Shown: positions 1 to 10,593, counted from the first letter of the stretch. The stretch is 64,000 bases of DNA from Sporosarcina sp. E16_8 (GCF_017347095.1 NZ_JADPRZ010000001.1:124001-188000), one strand, 5' to 3'. Notes: generated by a model not told the origin, from the sequence alone. Translations and numbers: made by a program.

Positions 1-365
1 AACGAATTGAACTTTCCATTAATACGGTCGACAACTGCGTTATAGTAAATTTGGTTGGCCGCAAGGTCTGCCTGTTCTTTATCCATATCTACGCCATTTC
101 CATCTTGCCGATACCGAAGATTTGAGTAATTAAAAACACCGGAATGCGTCGTATTAGTTTTGAAATTGATATGCCGCTCGTCTGTTTTATAAGCTTCAAA
201 CGACTCCGCTTTAGCATTTGCAAAAACTTCTTTAAAACTGACACTTTTCGCTTTATAATTCGGAGTGTCGATATTTGCTATATTCTGCGAAATCGTTTTA
301 GCTTTTGTTGCAGAATAATCCAACCCTTGCTCCAATTGCGTTATCGTTGATCCAAATAAATTCAC
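1..365 (-). CDS. flgB: Flagellar basal-body rod protein FlgB (3' end outside window)
   Basis: Partial gene; the 3' end lies beyond base 1. FlgB is a proximal rod subunit of the flagellar basal body, exported by the flagellar type III system. My translation from a GTG at 365 begins VNLFGSTITQLEQGLDYSAT and contains NIANIDTPNYKAKSVSFKE, the conserved N-terminal rod/hook motif with the ANxxTPxYK pattern. A GAGGTG ribosome site at 372-377 sits 6 bases upstream of the GTG. It should be the first gene of the large fla/che operon, directly downstream of codY as in B. subtilis. A possible sigma-A promoter is at 452-481. Confidence 0.9.
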   Translation of the reverse strand, partial: MNLFGSTITQLEQGLDYSATKAKTISQNIANIDTPNYKAKSVSFKEVFANAKAESFEAYKTDERHINFKTNTTHSGVFNYSNLRYRQDGNGVDMDKEQADLAANQIYYNAVVDRINGKFNS

Positions 366-451
366 TGTTTTCACCTCTTGTTTCATCTATTGGTGAATCA
401 AAATAGTATTCATTTCGCAGTACTAATCTAGTACTCTTAACACATACTTCT

Positions 452-481
452 ATTGTAGCGGATTTTGGTGAATCTTGTCTA
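452..481 (-). promoter_or_regulatory. Possible sigma-A promoter for flgB (fla/che operon)
   Basis: On the minus strand, TAGACA (476-481) and TACAAT (452-457) are separated by 18 bases, about 90 bases upstream of the flgB start. It is a reasonable sigma-A match. I found no convincing CodY box in the rest of the 366-640 gap. Confidence 0.5.
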
Positions 482-640
482 TAAGAGTAGGGTAATCTCT
501 ACTAGTCCGAAACAACCTATTTTAGGTTATTTTAGTTATTTTAATAAATTCTCCAGTTCCAAAGTCACCATTTTTCCATTACTTTTACATAATTCAAAAT
601 GATGTTAGTTAATTATTTTCGTACCATTATATAGTTAACA

Positions 641-681
641 AAAAAAACACTTCTTTCCAAGTTCGGAAGAAGTGTTTTTTC
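641..681 (-). terminator. Terminator of codY
   Basis: An A/T-flanked hairpin directly after codY: arms AACACTTCTTTCC and GGAAGAAGTGTT with a six-base loop and one bulge, followed on the minus strand by a T run. It is near-symmetrical and could act both ways. It separates the codY operon from flgB. Confidence 0.8.
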
Positions 682-694
682 ATCTATTACATAC

Positions 695-1471
695 TTATGA
701 TTTTTGTTTTTCAAGTTCTTCAAGGAATTTATTGTTAAGGACTTTGATATACGTTCCTTTCATTCCTAGGGAACGAGATTCGATTACGCCAGCACTTTCT
801 AGTTTACGTAGTGCATTTACGATTACAGAACGTGTAATACCTACACGGTCTGCAATTTTAGATGCTACTAGAAGACCTTCATTGCCGTCAAGTTCATGGA
901 AAATATGCTCAATCGCTTCGTGTTCACTATAAGAAAGTGAATTGATAGCCATTTGAACAACCGCTTTACTGCGTGCTTCGATTTCAATTTTCTCTGATTT
1001 CTCACGTAAAATTTCCATTCCCACAACAGTTGCACCATATTCCGCAAGAATCAAATCATCATCTTGGAAATCTTCTTTAAGTCTAGCCAAGATTAGTGTA
1101 CCTAGGCGTTCACCGCCACCAACGATTGGAACAATTGTTGTTAAGCCGTCTTTGAAGAGTTCACGATTTTCAACTGGGAAGACCGTGTGTGAACTGTACA
1201 CATCCAGATTCGAAGATGTTTCTCTTACTTCAAACAAACGATGTGTATATTCCTCTGGGAATTTACGATCAACGAACATTTGCTTCATGCGTTCATTTTC
1301 GATTTGATGGTGTATTTCTAAACCAAGTAATTTTCCTTTTCTGCTTACGATAAATGCATTACAGTCGATAACAGAACTAAGCTTCTCAGCCATTTCCTTA
1401 AAGTTTACTGGTTTTCCTGCCGATTCTTGTAGCATTGCGTTAATTTCACGTGTTTTTGATAATAAATTCAT
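695..1471 (-). CDS. codY: GTP- and branched-chain-amino-acid-sensing global repressor CodY
   Basis: CodY represses stationary-phase and nutrient-uptake genes when isoleucine/valine/leucine and GTP are plentiful. The 258-residue length matches the family. It begins [16 protein letters not shown], has an N-terminal GAF ligand-binding domain (about 1-155) and a C-terminal winged helix-turn-helix around 200-240 ([24 protein letters not shown] cut short here: recognition helix [14 protein letters not shown]). An AGGAGG site lies 9 bases before the ATG. It is last in the xerC-hslV-hslU-codY group, 86 bases after hslU, the same arrangement as the B. subtilis cod operon. Very secure. Confidence 0.97.
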   Translation of the reverse strand: MNLLSKTREINAMLQESAGKPVNFKEMAEKLSSVIDCNAFIVSRKGKLLGLEIHHQIENERMKQMFVDRKFPEEYTHRLFEVRETSSNLDVYSSHTVFPVENRELFKDGLTTIVPIVGGGERLGTLILARLKEDFQDDDLILAEYGATVVGMEILREKSEKIEIEARSKAVVQMAINSLSYSEHEAIEHIFHELDGNEGLLVASKIADRVGITRSVIVNALRKLESAGVIESRSLGMKGTYIKVLNNKFLEELEKQKS

Positions 1472-1557
1472 TTGTTTTTTTCCTCCTCATAATAGTTGCT
1501 ATCGTTTAGTGAACATTCTAAAGGTTTTTAATCATTAAATAAACTAAAGCGTTTCAG

Positions 1558-2958
1558 TTAAAGTATAAAATGTGACAAATCTTTATTTTTTGCGATATCT
1601 TTCAGCTTTTCATCGACATACGCGGGTGTTATTTTGATTGTTGCCGGTCCGATATCAGCCGCTTCATACGATAATTCTTCGAGTAATTTCTCTAAAATTG
1701 TATGTAGGCGTCTTGCACCAATATTCTCCGTATCATCATTCACTTCAAATGCAATTTCAGCAAGTCGGCTGATTGCTTCGTCAGTAAAATCCAAAACAAC
1801 ATTTTCCGTATTGAGTAGTTTTTCGTATTGGCGGATAAGAGAAAAATCAGGCTCTTTTAAAATACGTTCAAAATCATTCTTCGTCAGCTTTTCAAGTTCA
1901 ACCCGAATTGGAAAGCGCCCTTGCAGTTCCGGAATAATATCGGAGGGCTTTGACATATGGAACGCCCCTGCCGCAATAAACAAAATGAAATCGGTCTTTA
2001 CTGTACCGTACTTAGTCGAAACAGTCGAGCCTTCAACTATTGGCAAAATATCCCGTTGAACGCCTTCTCGCGAAACATCAGCTGACGAACCACTTCCACC
2101 CCGACTTGCAATTTTGTCCATTTCATCAATGAAGATGATACCTGACTGCTCTGTAAGCTCGATTGCTCGTCTTGAGATTTCATCATGATCAATCAGTTTA
2201 TCAGCCTCTTCTGCTTCAAGTGCGATTCGGGCATCTTTTACTTTCATCTTCCGTTTGACAGTCTTTTTCGGCATAAGAGAAGAAAGTGCGTCTTGCATAT
2301 TCGCACCCATCTGTTCCATACCCGACCCTTGTAAAGCGTCAAACATGGATGGTTGCTGCGCAGAAACTTCTACAGTAACCATTTGCTCCTCAAGTTCTCC
2401 AGCTTTAAGGCTAGTCGCAATCTCAGAGCGTTTACGTTTAACTTCGGCTACTTCTGCATAATCAGGTTCTTCCTGCTCTGCTTTTTGGCCAAATAGCATT
2501 TCGAACGGGTTCTGCATTCCGCCCGTTTTCTTTTTTTCGGGAACAAGTAATTCAATCAGCCGTTCTTCCGCAAGAATAACCGCGTGCCCTTTCACAGCTT
2601 CACGCTGCTCTTCCCGAACAATTCGAACGCCCGCTTCTGTTAAGTCTCTTATCATCGACTCGACATCACGGCCTACATAGCCTACTTCAGTAAACTTCGT
2701 CGCTTCGACTTTCAAAAATGGAGCATTTACCAGCTTAGCGATTCTTCTCGCGATTTCAGTCTTACCGACACCTGTAGGGCCAATCATAAGTATGTTTTTT
2801 GGTATAATTTCACTTTTCTCGTCATCAGAAAGCAGACTTCTTCTGTACCTATTACGGATGGCTACAGCCACTGCACGCTTGGCTTTGTCTTGACCGATAA
2901 TATATCTGTCGAGATGTGCAGTCAATTCCTTGGGTGTCAGCTCTTGTCTCTTTATCAT
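1558..2958 (-). CDS. hslU: ATP-dependent protease ATPase subunit HslU (ClpY)
   Basis: This hexameric AAA+ unfoldase feeds substrates to the HslV peptidase in the cytoplasm. It has 466 residues, as usual for the family. Walker A GPTGVGKT is at about 60-67; an I-domain insertion lies near 110-245; Walker [10 protein letters not shown] is near 270; the C-terminus ends SHFIL, and in this family the tail docks into HslV. The start overlaps the end of hslV by four bases (ATGA), indicating translational coupling. No unusual features. Confidence 0.97.
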   Translation of the reverse strand: MIKRQELTPKELTAHLDRYIIGQDKAKRAVAVAIRNRYRRSLLSDDEKSEIIPKNILMIGPTGVGKTEIARRIAKLVNAPFLKVEATKFTEVGYVGRDVESMIRDLTEAGVRIVREEQREAVKGHAVILAEERLIELLVPEKKKTGGMQNPFEMLFGQKAEQEEPDYAEVAEVKRKRSEIATSLKAGELEEQMVTVEVSAQQPSMFDALQGSGMEQMGANMQDALSSLMPKKTVKRKMKVKDARIALEAEEADKLIDHDEISRRAIELTEQSGIIFIDEMDKIASRGGSGSSADVSREGVQRDILPIVEGSTVSTKYGTVKTDFILFIAAGAFHMSKPSDIIPELQGRFPIRVELEKLTKNDFERILKEPDFSLIRQYEKLLNTENVVLDFTDEAISRLAEIAFEVNDDTENIGARRLHTILEKLLEELSYEAADIGPATIKITPAYVDEKLKDIAKNKDLSHFIL

Positions 2959-3497
2959 TCGAGTACCTCCACAATAATATGATCATTTGTGAAAACGCAT
3001 ATTTCTGCAGCCGTCTCTAGCGCCGCTTGGGCAATTTCTGCAGCAGTGAGCGAATGCCCGCTATACTTTTTCAAAGCCCGGCCCGCCGCAAGTGCGTAAT
3101 GGCCACCTGAACCGATTGCCAAAACACCATCATCCGGTTCAATCACTTCTCCTGTTCCAGACACGAGTAACAAACGCTCGTTATCCATAACAAGTAGCAT
3201 TGCCTCAAGTTTCCGTAAAATCCTGTCACCACGCCATTCTTTCGCAAGTTCAACAGAAGCCCTTTGAAGGTTCCCATTGTACTCTGTCAGCTTGGCTTCG
3301 AATAATTCGAATAGCGTAAAAGCGTCCGCTACCGATCCCGCAAAACCTGCCAGTACCTTACCACCAAAAATTCGGCGGACTTTTTTTGCCGTATGTTTCA
3401 TGACGACTGCGTTACCTACTGTCACTTGCCCATCGCCAGACATGGCACAAGACCCTTCATGGCGAATAGCAAAGATTGTCGTTGCATGGAATTCCAT
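2955..3497 (-). CDS. hslV: ATP-dependent protease peptidase subunit HslV (ClpQ/CodW)
   Basis: Threonine/serine-type proteasome-related peptidase, 180 residues, partner of HslU. Conserved parts include [21 protein letters not shown] and [12 protein letters not shown]. The N-terminus is [12 protein letters not shown]. subtilis CodW is known to use an N-terminal serine, and most HslV use threonine after Met removal. Here Glu follows Met, which methionine aminopeptidase would not normally expose, so how the nucleophile (T6 or T7) becomes N-terminal is unclear. The ATG at 3497 has an AGGAGG site 8 bases upstream and no other in-frame start fits, so the start is firm. It lies 12 bases after xerC. 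Confidence 0.95.
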   Translation of the reverse strand: MEFHATTIFAIRHEGSCAMSGDGQVTVGNAVVMKHTAKKVRRIFGGKVLAGFAGSVADAFTLFELFEAKLTEYNGNLQRASVELAKEWRGDRILRKLEAMLLVMDNERLLLVSGTGEVIEPDDGVLAIGSGGHYALAAGRALKKYSGHSLTAAEIAQAALETAAEICVFTNDHIIVEVLE

Positions 3498-3509
3498 CAG
3501 ATCATCCTC

Positions 3510-4409
3510 CTATGCTCGCGGATGCGTATTCATATATGTTTTCCGTAAATGCTCTTTTGTTATATGTGTATACACTTGCGTTGAAGATAAGTGACTGTGT
3601 CCAAGTAGTTCCTGAACGGTTCTCATGTCGGCGCCCCCTGCCAAAAGGTGGGTTGCAAAAGAATGGCGAATCATATGTGGATAGATTTTCGAGTGTAGTG
3701 AAGCGCGTTCCATCATCATGCTTAAGATATGGCGTACACCGCGATCAGTCAGTGGGTCTCCCCGTAAATTGACGAACAGCATGTCATGTTCTTTCTGTTT
3801 CATCAAATTCAGTCTGCTTTTCTCACGATAAGCATCCAGTGCAGATTGCGCAAAACTCCCGAATGGTACATATCGTTCCTTACGTCCTTTTCCCATTACC
3901 AAAACAATGCCAAGGTGGTCATCGATATCATGCATCTTAACAGATGTCAGCTCGCTGACCCGCATGCCAGTTGCGTAGAGTAATTCAAGGAGTGCATAAT
4001 CACGCAAAGACTTTCTATCTTCCCCCTCGCAGGATGAAAATAAGGACTCCATTTCCTTTTCATAAAAAAAAGCCGGAAGCCGTTCTTCCTTCTTTGGGTG
4101 ATGAAGAGAACGAAATGCGCTGTCGCTAATGCCGTACCTGTCATTCGAAAATTTAAAAAAGGATCGGATAGAAGATATTTTTCTAGAAATCGATGCTCTC
4201 GATAAACCCAAGTCATACAGTTCTGTAGCATAAAGTCTCGCTTCAGGATAAGTCACATCGTTCAAATCCGCAATTCCTTCAACTTCCAGGAACGACAGAA
4301 ATGCATCAACATCTTTTTCATACTCTGATACTGTGTAAAATGAATAGTTCTTTTCTAAGCGTACGTACGAAATGTATTCATCACGGATGATAGAAGGTTG
4401 TACTGTCAT
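3510..4409 (-). CDS. xerC: Site-specific tyrosine recombinase XerC (CodV)
   Basis: XerC acts with XerD at dif to resolve chromosome dimers. From the ATG at 4409 the protein has 299 residues, the usual length. A longer reading to 4481 exists, but a GGGGGA site lies 9-10 bases before 4409, so the shorter start is preferred. It has an N-terminal SAM-like DNA-binding domain and a C-terminal catalytic domain with Arg in ATGMRVSEL, His/Arg in HMIRHSFATH, His in LLGHSHLSSTQ and the Tyr nucleophile in VYTH. It is first in the hslVU-codY group. Confidence 0.95.
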   Translation of the reverse strand: MTVQPSIIRDEYISYVRLEKNYSFYTVSEYEKDVDAFLSFLEVEGIADLNDVTYPEARLYATELYDLGLSRASISRKISSIRSFFKFSNDRYGISDSAFRSLHHPKKEERLPAFFYEKEMESLFSSCEGEDRKSLRDYALLELLYATGMRVSELTSVKMHDIDDHLGIVLVMGKGRKERYVPFGSFAQSALDAYREKSRLNLMKQKEHDMLFVNLRGDPLTDRGVRHILSMMMERASLHSKIYPHMIRHSFATHLLAGGADMRTVQELLGHSHLSSTQVYTHITKEHLRKTYMNTHPRA

Positions 4410-4768
4410 ACACTTCATTCCCCCAGAATAAAAAGCCTTTAAGTTATTAAAGTATTTCGAGTCATTTGAATAATAACACATTATTTACGAAACGCCATAG
4501 TAAAGCGAGTTGACTAATAGCCGAAAGATAGCGACTAATCCAGAAATTCGAAAGTCATCCACGATTCACTATACAATACATGTTGATCGTACGGCAACTA
4601 TCAATTGCCAAGAAGTCTGACCTCTTTGGATTTGTTCGTGTTTCCGACACAATTTGTTCATATCCAGGACAAAAGCGCAGGTAACTGCCGTCTCAAAGCG
4701 CTTTAGTCTAGGCGTCAGTTCCCTAAGTTTCAACTTATTCACAGTATGAATCTTAATAATTTCCTAGA
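4410..4768. other. Intergenic region between xerC and trmFO
   Basis: I see no gene here. The best promoter guess for the xerC group, on the minus strand, is a TTGCCG and TATAGT pair with an 18-base spacer, in the stretch around 4560-4590. This is a weak match. The rest is unremarkable AT-rich sequence with no repeat copy. Confidence 0.35.
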
Positions 4769-4815
4769 CAATAAAAAGAAGAAGGCTAGGAATACTTCCT
4801 CTAGCCTTCTCCTTA
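4769..4815 (-). terminator. Terminator of trmFO
   Basis: A long hairpin with arms AGAAGGCTAG and CTAGCCTTCT enclosing a GGAA/TTCC inner pairing, followed by CTTTTTATT on the minus strand, 15 bases after the trmFO stop. Confidence 0.9.
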
Positions 4816-4829
4816 AAAAAACAAATTAT

Positions 4830-6140
4830 TCAGGATAGTGATACTAACTGAAACTCACTAATCGCTTTAAGCGCACGTTCCGCATGTTTCTCGGCACGTT
4901 CCAATTTGGTCCTAACGCGTTTACCAAGTTCCGGAAAAAGACCAAAGTTGATATTCATCGGCTGGAAGTTTTGCGGATTGGCTTCGGTAACATATCGCGC
5001 CATACTTCCAAGTGCTGTTTCGTGTGGAAAAAGGATTAGTTCTTTACCAAGTGCCAGATTGGCGGCGTTAATGCCGGCAATTAGACCTGAACCTGCTGAT
5101 TCAACATATCCTTCCACGCCAGTCATCTGTCCTGCGAAAAAAACATTGGAGTTCGCCTTTAACTGATAAGTTGCATCAAGCACACGTGGCGAGTTAATAA
5201 ATGTGTTGCGATGCATAACACCATAGCGGACGATTTCAACGTTTTCGAGACCTGGGATAAGGCTGATTACTTCCCTTTGTGCGCCCCATTTCATATGCGT
5301 TTGAAATCCTACGATGTTGTACAGAGTACCGGCAGCATCATCTTGACGAAGCTGAATGACTGCTTTTGCTAGTTTTCCTGTTACCGGATGTTCAAGTCCA
5401 ACTGGTTTAAGTGCACCGAATAACAACGTCTGCGCACCGCGCTGGGCAACCACTTCCACCGGCATACATCCTTCGAAGTAGATTTCTTTTTCGAATTCCT
5501 TAAGCGGTACAATTTCTGCCGCCACAAGCGCATTATAGAAACGTTCGAATTCTTCCTCATTCATTGGGCAGTTTAAATAGGCTGCTTCACCTTTATCATA
5601 ACGGGATTTCAAATAAACTTTATCCATATTGATTGAATCTTTTTCAATAATTGGTGCAGCGGCGTCATAGAAATATAGATATTCCTCGCCTGTCAGTTTA
5701 CGTATTTGTTCAGCAAGTGCTGGTGAAGTCAACGGACCCGTCGCGATAATCGTAATGCCTTCTGGCAGTTCCGTCACTTCTTCATTAATAATTTCGATGA
5801 GCGGATGGTTTCGAATCGTGTCCGTAACATGGCCAGCGAACTCATGACGGTCGACTGCTAATGCCCCTCCAGCAGGAACTGCACAAGCGTCAGCTGCTCG
5901 AATAATGAGTGAGTCAAGCATTCTCATTTCTTCCTTGATAATACCAACTGCATTCGTCAAATTGTTCGCGCGCAATGAATTACTGCACACTAGCTCAGCA
6001 AATTTGTCTGTATGGTGTGCTGGCGTCTGTTTTACCGGTCGCATTTCATATAAACGTACATTTACTCCACGGCTAGCAATTTGCCATGCAGCCTCACTCC
6101 CTGCGAGGCCTGCACCTATCACATTTACGATGGGTGTCAT
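4830..6140 (-). CDS. trmFO: Folate- and FAD-dependent tRNA (uracil-54-C5)-methyltransferase TrmFO
   Basis: It makes ribothymidine at position 54 of tRNAs using methylenetetrahydrofolate and FADH2. The protein has 436 residues. An FAD dinucleotide-binding motif, [13 protein letters not shown], is at residues 7-19. A catalytic Cys lies at about 52 in ELVCSNSLR and a second conserved Cys in FEGCMPVE near 225. The ATG has AAGGTG about 7 bases upstream. Its position beside topA, dprA and xerC is conserved in Bacillales, where it was formerly called gid. It ends in its own terminator. Confidence 0.96.
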   Translation of the reverse strand: MTPIVNVIGAGLAGSEAAWQIASRGVNVRLYEMRPVKQTPAHHTDKFAELVCSNSLRANNLTNAVGIIKEEMRMLDSLIIRAADACAVPAGGALAVDRHEFAGHVTDTIRNHPLIEIINEEVTELPEGITIIATGPLTSPALAEQIRKLTGEEYLYFYDAAAPIIEKDSINMDKVYLKSRYDKGEAAYLNCPMNEEEFERFYNALVAAEIVPLKEFEKEIYFEGCMPVEVVAQRGAQTLLFGALKPVGLEHPVTGKLAKAVIQLRQDDAAGTLYNIVGFQTHMKWGAQREVISLIPGLENVEIVRYGVMHRNTFINSPRVLDATYQLKANSNVFFAGQMTGVEGYVESAGSGLIAGINAANLALGKELILFPHETALGSMARYVTEANPQNFQPMNINFGLFPELGKRVRTKLERAEKHAERALKAISEFQLVSLS

Positions 6141-6189
6141 CCCGTCACCTTCTCTCTAGTGTTCTTAAGGCGGTTCCGCTTTCCTCTTT

Positions 6190-6370
6190 TGTCTAGGCTC
6201 CAGGCGCCAGATGCTCGGGTCATAAGTCGTTTCAGCTGTGCGGCATAGTACGCCGCTTCGCCAAACCGTCTTATGCCTGTCGCGGGCCCACAGGATGTGG
6301 GTCACAAAGCCGTTGCCACACGATGTGGCAACGGCTTTGTTCATTTGTAGCGGCGCCCTCTGCTTTTCTT
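6190..6370 (-). repeat. Family 1 modular hairpin repeat, copy A
   Basis: Read on the minus strand it starts 3 bases after the topA stop. It shows the family layout: outer GGCGCC arms, a GCGGC-gtactat-GCCGC core, the GGCATAAGACGG / CGACTTATGACCC pair and an end resembling GGAGCCTAGACAA. It contains a perfect 17-bp stem with a 3-base loop (6304-6320 / 6324-6340) and a CCCAC-atcc-GTGGG hairpin. It fills the topA-trmFO gap. Confidence 0.85.
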
Positions 6371-6372
6371 TG

Positions 6373-8445
6373 TTACTGCGTGTCTTCTTTATAATCACAT
6401 TCTGTACATTGAATCTGTACGCCTTTTTTAAGTTTCTTTTCAACTAGTGGGCTTTCGCATTTCGGACATGGTCTTGTAATCGGCTTATCCCATGAAACGT
6501 ATTCACATTCCGGATATCTATCGCAGCCATAAAAAATACGTTTTGTTTTACTTTTTCGTTCGACGACCTGTCCTTCTTTACATGTTGGGCAAGTCACGCC
6601 AATTGGTTTAATAATGGCTTTCGTATTGCGACATTCTGGAAAATCAGAACACGCCATGAACTTGCCGTATCGCCCCAATTTGTAAACCATTGCGGAGCCG
6701 CACTTCTCACAATCTTCGCCAGCTGGCTCATCTTTGATTTCAATTTTCTCCATCTCTGCATCTGCGATTTTCACATGCTTTTCAAAATCGCCATAGAAGT
6801 TGTCAATTACTTTTACCCATTTAATTAGACCATGCTCAACATTATCAAGTTCTTTTTCCATTTGAGCTGTAAATTCAAGATCGATAATATTAGGGAAGTA
6901 TTGGTTTACGGCCTGGTGAACGATACCGCCAAGTTCTGTCGGAAGGAATCTTTTCGCATCCAGTACCACATATCCTCTTTTTTGGATTGTGTCGAGTGTC
7001 GGTGCGAACGTTGATGGACGACCTATCCCCTGCTCTTCAAGTGTTTTGACCAATCTTGCTTCTGAAAATCTTGGTGGCGGCTGAGTAAAGTGTTGTTTGG
7101 GATCGATGTCACTGAATTTTACTTGTTCGCCCTCTTCAAGCGGCGGGAGGATACGGTCTTTCTCCTCTTCTTTATCATCATCACCTTCAACATACACTTT
7201 CATGAACCCTTGGAATTTAACTTGCGAACCGTTCGCCCTGAACCGGACATCACCATTCACAAGATCGACTGCAACCGTGTCGAGTACCGCTGGCGCCATT
7301 TGACTGGCGACGAGTCGCTCCCATATAAGTTTATAAAGGCGTAGTTGATCCCGTGACAATACTGTCTTCATAGCAGCTGGTGGACGCATAACAGATGTCG
7401 GACGCACCGCCTCGTGGGCATCCTGCGTTTTTGCGGAACTTTTAGCTACTGGCTTTGATGTCGCTAGAAATTCTTGCCCATACATTGTTTCGATGAATGA
7501 TTTTGCTTCCTCTTTCGCGCTATCGGCAATTCGAGTCGAGTCAGTTCTCATATACGTAATAAGACCAACTTGACCTTCTTTCCCGAGGTTGATCCCTTCA
7601 TAGAGCTGTTGGGCAAGCATCATCGTTTTTTTCGCTCGGAAGTTCAGCTTTCGTGCCGCTTCCTGTTGCAGGGATGAAGTAGTGAATGGTAATGCTGGAT
7701 TTCGTTTGCGCTCTTTTTTAACAACATTCGCAATATCGAATGTATCGCCGCTTAATTGGCTTAAGATTTCATCGACCTGCTGTTTGTCTGTAAGTTTCAT
7801 TTTCTTCTTCGAATCGCCAAAGAATTCCGCTTCGAATGTGGTGTCGTCTTTTTCGAATTGACCGGAAATGCTCCAGTATTCTTCAGGGACGAATGCATTG
7901 ATTTCATTTTCTCTGTCGATAATCATACGAAGTGCGACAGATTGAACCCGGCCCGCGGATAAACCTTTTTTCACTTTTTTCCAAAGTATAGGGCTGATGT
8001 TGTAACCTACAAGTCGGTCTAAAATGCGACGGGCTTGTTGAGCATCGACACGATCCATATCGATTGGACGTGGATTCTTAAATGATTCTTTAATTGCTTC
8101 TTTTGTTATTTCATTGAAGACAACTCGACAATCTGATTCGATATCTACGCCAAGTTGATTTGCCAAATGCCACGCAATCGCTTCCCCTTCTCTGTCGGGG
8201 TCAGCTGCAAGAAAGATTTTTTTAGCTTTTTTAGCTTCTTTTTTCAATTCTTGAAGAATCGGGCCTTTGCCGCGAATTGTAATGTATTTCGGCTCAAAAT
8301 CATTTTCGGTATCTACGCCCATCTGGCTGCGCGGAAGATCACGTAAATGCCCGAGTGATGCACGCACTTTATATTTTTTCCCGAGATAGCGTTCAATCGT
8401 TTTTGCCTTTGCGGGTGATTCCACAATTACTAGGTAATCTGCCAT
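6373..8445 (-). CDS. topA: DNA topoisomerase I (TopA)
   Basis: Type IA topoisomerase that relaxes negative supercoils. The protein has 690 residues. The TOPRIM domain with [11 protein letters not shown] is at about 9-19 and the DxDxE metal site ADPDREGEA at 81-89. The active-site Tyr is residue 298 in [10 protein letters not shown]. Three C-terminal zinc-ribbon-like segments begin [18 protein letters not shown] and CPKCESPLV; the last ends in CTECDYKE. An AGGAGG site precedes the ATG. It lies downstream of dprA as in B. subtilis. Standard in all respects. Confidence 0.97.
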   Translation of the reverse strand: MADYLVIVESPAKAKTIERYLGKKYKVRASLGHLRDLPRSQMGVDTENDFEPKYITIRGKGPILQELKKEAKKAKKIFLAADPDREGEAIAWHLANQLGVDIESDCRVVFNEITKEAIKESFKNPRPIDMDRVDAQQARRILDRLVGYNISPILWKKVKKGLSAGRVQSVALRMIIDRENEINAFVPEEYWSISGQFEKDDTTFEAEFFGDSKKKMKLTDKQQVDEILSQLSGDTFDIANVVKKERKRNPALPFTTSSLQQEAARKLNFRAKKTMMLAQQLYEGINLGKEGQVGLITYMRTDSTRIADSAKEEAKSFIETMYGQEFLATSKPVAKSSAKTQDAHEAVRPTSVMRPPAAMKTVLSRDQLRLYKLIWERLVASQMAPAVLDTVAVDLVNGDVRFRANGSQVKFQGFMKVYVEGDDDKEEEKDRILPPLEEGEQVKFSDIDPKQHFTQPPPRFSEARLVKTLEEQGIGRPSTFAPTLDTIQKRGYVVLDAKRFLPTELGGIVHQAVNQYFPNIIDLEFTAQMEKELDNVEHGLIKWVKVIDNFYGDFEKHVKIADAEMEKIEIKDEPAGEDCEKCGSAMVYKLGRYGKFMACSDFPECRNTKAIIKPIGVTCPTCKEGQVVERKSKTKRIFYGCDRYPECEYVSWDKPITRPCPKCESPLVEKKLKKGVQIQCTECDYKEDTQ

Positions 8446-8479
8446 TAAGTATATGCCTCCTTAAAGAGGTTTTGTATTT

Positions 8480-8645
8480 ATTCATCAAAAGAGGTAGTTC
8501 AAAAAGTCCGGTAAAAATAGCCTCGGATTACAGGGGCAGCTTGCTCTATCGCTCCTTACGTATAAAAACATACGTTCCGATTCTTGGAGACTACGCTTCC
8601 TAGTACTCCTTGGCTCTTATTATCCTCCTCTTTGAAATTTAACTC
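8480..8645. repeat. Possible degenerate repeat in the topA-dprA gap
   Basis: The 273-base gap between topA and dprA holds no gene. The stretch starts AAGAGGTAGTTCAAAAAG and ends near CCTCCTCTTTGAAA, giving weak inverted ends, with an inner palindrome around tacgtataaaaacatacgt. I recall similar ends in dispersed elements of related Bacillales but cannot confirm it from one copy. Confidence 0.3.
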
Positions 8646-8718
8646 AAAAGAATATCTGTTGCAAAATGTATACCAGTTTTAAGATTAAAGCAACCTTTTC
8701 AATGAAAAAGAGTTTTAT

Positions 8719-9606
8719 TCAAACATTGAAAACGAGTGATTCGACGATTTGGAACCCATTCCACAACGGTCTCGCACCTTCATCTATCAACCTATTTGGC
8801 CCTGCTGACAATAGTGATGTGATGGGCCCGGGAACTGCATAGATATCTTTCCCGTGATCAAGTGCATGTTCGACCGTGCTCATCGTTCCGCTTTTATCTG
8901 CGGATTCGGTAACAACAATCACATCTGATAATCCGCTTATGATACGATTTCGCATTGGAAAAGTCCAACGTTCAGGACTTACATATGGTGGGTACTCTGT
9001 AATTAGAAGATGATTTAGTGCTATTTTTTCCGCGAGCGCATGATTCTCTTTCGGATAAAGATGGAACAATCCGTGCCCAAGTACAGCAATTGTTTTACCG
9101 CTGAATTTTAGTGCCGCTACATGCGCCATCGTATCAGCTCCTGTTGCTAATCCTGAAACGATAACGGCCCCATTTTCAACGAGTGGAGGAACGATAAGCG
9201 ACATTGCTTCTTGTGAATAAACAGTTGCTTTCCGGGATCCAATAATTGCTACCTTAAATTGTTTAGCAAGTAATGTGTGGTCTCCTTTTGCATAGAGAAC
9301 GACTGGAGGATCGATAAGTACGTGTAACTGGTCAGGGTATAAGGGATTTGAGAACGGGATTGGGGTGATTGCATTCCGCTCATATAACGCTTCGTAGGGG
9401 GTATCGGCGTTACGGTGTAGACTGTCTTTCAATTGACTTGCTTTTGATACTGAGATGTTTAGGATATGGGCAAGTTCAACAGCCTTGTAAACATATAACT
9501 TTTCGAGATTGGGGTCTATCTCAAAAAGCCTGTTTAATCTGTTTAAAGGCACTGGAAATACATAGTGAAGCGCTAGCAATCGCCTTTCGGCTTCTGTCAG
9601 TTCCAT
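8719..9606 (-). CDS. dprA: DNA-processing protein DprA (Smf)
   Basis: DprA binds incoming single-stranded DNA during natural transformation and loads RecA. The protein has 295 residues. The N-terminal part (about 1-90) is helical. The Rossmann-like DprA core starts near 120 with GSRKAT and includes VSGLATGADTMAH, LGHGL and MRNRIISGLSDVIVV, the last being a diagnostic motif of the family. The ATG has a GGGAGG site 7-8 bases upstream. It lies between sucD and topA as in B. subtilis. Start and frame are clear. Confidence 0.95.
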   Translation of the reverse strand: MELTEAERRLLALHYVFPVPLNRLNRLFEIDPNLEKLYVYKAVELAHILNISVSKASQLKDSLHRNADTPYEALYERNAITPIPFSNPLYPDQLHVLIDPPVVLYAKGDHTLLAKQFKVAIIGSRKATVYSQEAMSLIVPPLVENGAVIVSGLATGADTMAHVAALKFSGKTIAVLGHGLFHLYPKENHALAEKIALNHLLITEYPPYVSPERWTFPMRNRIISGLSDVIVVTESADKSGTMSTVEHALDHGKDIYAVPGPITSLLSAGPNRLIDEGARPLWNGFQIVESLVFNV

Positions 9607-9629
9607 CGAATTCCTCCCTTATATAGTAG

Positions 9630-9666
9630 AAAAAAGATGCAGCGCATAAACTAGCACGCTGCATCT
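9630..9666 (-). terminator. Terminator of sucCD
   Basis: A perfect 9-bp stem (GATGCAGCG / CGCTGCATC) followed by TTTTTTC on the minus strand, just after the sucD stop. Confidence 0.9.
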
Positions 9667-9672
9667 CTCATA

Positions 9673-10575
9673 TTAATGTGTTTTACACTTTTCGTATAGA
9701 CCTTTTTCTTTAATTACTTTAATTAATGTTTCGCCGATAACAGATGGCGTGTCTGCAACTTCAACGCCCGCAGCATTTAGTGCTTTGATTTTTTCAGCAG
9801 CTGTCCCTTTACCGCCAGAAATGATGGCACCAGCATGGCCCATACGTTTTCCTTCAGGAGCTGTTTGACCACCGATAAAGCCAACAACAGGCTTTGTCAT
9901 GTTAGCTTTAATCCACGCAGCTGCTTCTTCTTCAGCAGTTCCGCCAATTTCACCAATCATAACAACCGCATATGTCTCTGGGTCTTCGTTGAATTCTTTT
10001 AGTACATCGATGAAGTTTGTTCCGTTAACCGGGTCTCCGCCGATACCAACAGAAGTTGACTGTCCGATTCCAGCATTCGTCAATTGAAGAACTGCTTCAT
10101 ACGTCAGTGTACCTGAACGTGAAACAACGCCTACATGGCCTTTTGTATTAATGTAGCCAGGCATGATGCCGATTTTACATTCGTCCGCCGTGATAACACC
10201 CGGGCAGTTTGGTCCGACAAGACGTGTTTTCTTGCCTTCCATGTAGCGCTTAACTTTGACCATATCAAGTACTGGGATATGTTCTGTAATACAGATTGTC
10301 ATGTCAAGTTCTGCTTCTACTGCTTCTAGGATTGCATCTGCAGCAAATGGAGCTGGAACATAAATAACTGATACGTTTGCGCCTGTTGCTTTTACAGCTT
10401 CTTCAACTGTGTTAAAAACAGGAACACCCGCCGCTTCAGTTCCACCTTTACCAGGTGTAACTCCGCCAACAATTTTCGTTCCGTACTCTAGCATTTGTTC
10501 TGTATGGAAAAGTGCTGTAGCACCCGTAATTCCTTGTACGATAACTTTTGTATCTTTGTTAATAAAAATACTCAT
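9673..10575 (-). CDS. sucD: Succinyl-CoA synthetase alpha subunit SucD
   Basis: This TCA-cycle enzyme converts succinyl-CoA to succinate with substrate-level phosphorylation. The protein has 300 residues. The CoA-binding Rossmann domain is N-terminal ([13 protein letters not shown]), GPNCPGVI is in the middle, and the phosphorylated His lies in [10 protein letters not shown] near residue 247. It follows sucC by 18 bases in a two-gene operon that ends at the hairpin at 9630. Confidence 0.97.
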   Translation of the reverse strand: MSIFINKDTKVIVQGITGATALFHTEQMLEYGTKIVGGVTPGKGGTEAAGVPVFNTVEEAVKATGANVSVIYVPAPFAADAILEAVEAELDMTICITEHIPVLDMVKVKRYMEGKKTRLVGPNCPGVITADECKIGIMPGYINTKGHVGVVSRSGTLTYEAVLQLTNAGIGQSTSVGIGGDPVNGTNFIDVLKEFNEDPETYAVVMIGEIGGTAEEEAAAWIKANMTKPVVGFIGGQTAPEGKRMGHAGAIISGGKGTAAEKIKALNAAGVEVADTPSVIGETLIKVIKEKGLYEKCKTH

Positions 10576-10593
10576 CGTTTGTCCCTGCCTTTC

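Noticed and set aside
366-640. CodY operator upstream of flgB
   Set aside because: I looked for an AATTTTCWGAAAATT-like palindrome and found none convincing.
6165-6447. Reading frames on both strands over the topA-trmFO gap
   Set aside because: Overlap repeat copy A and the topA end; no ribosome site and no recognisable protein.
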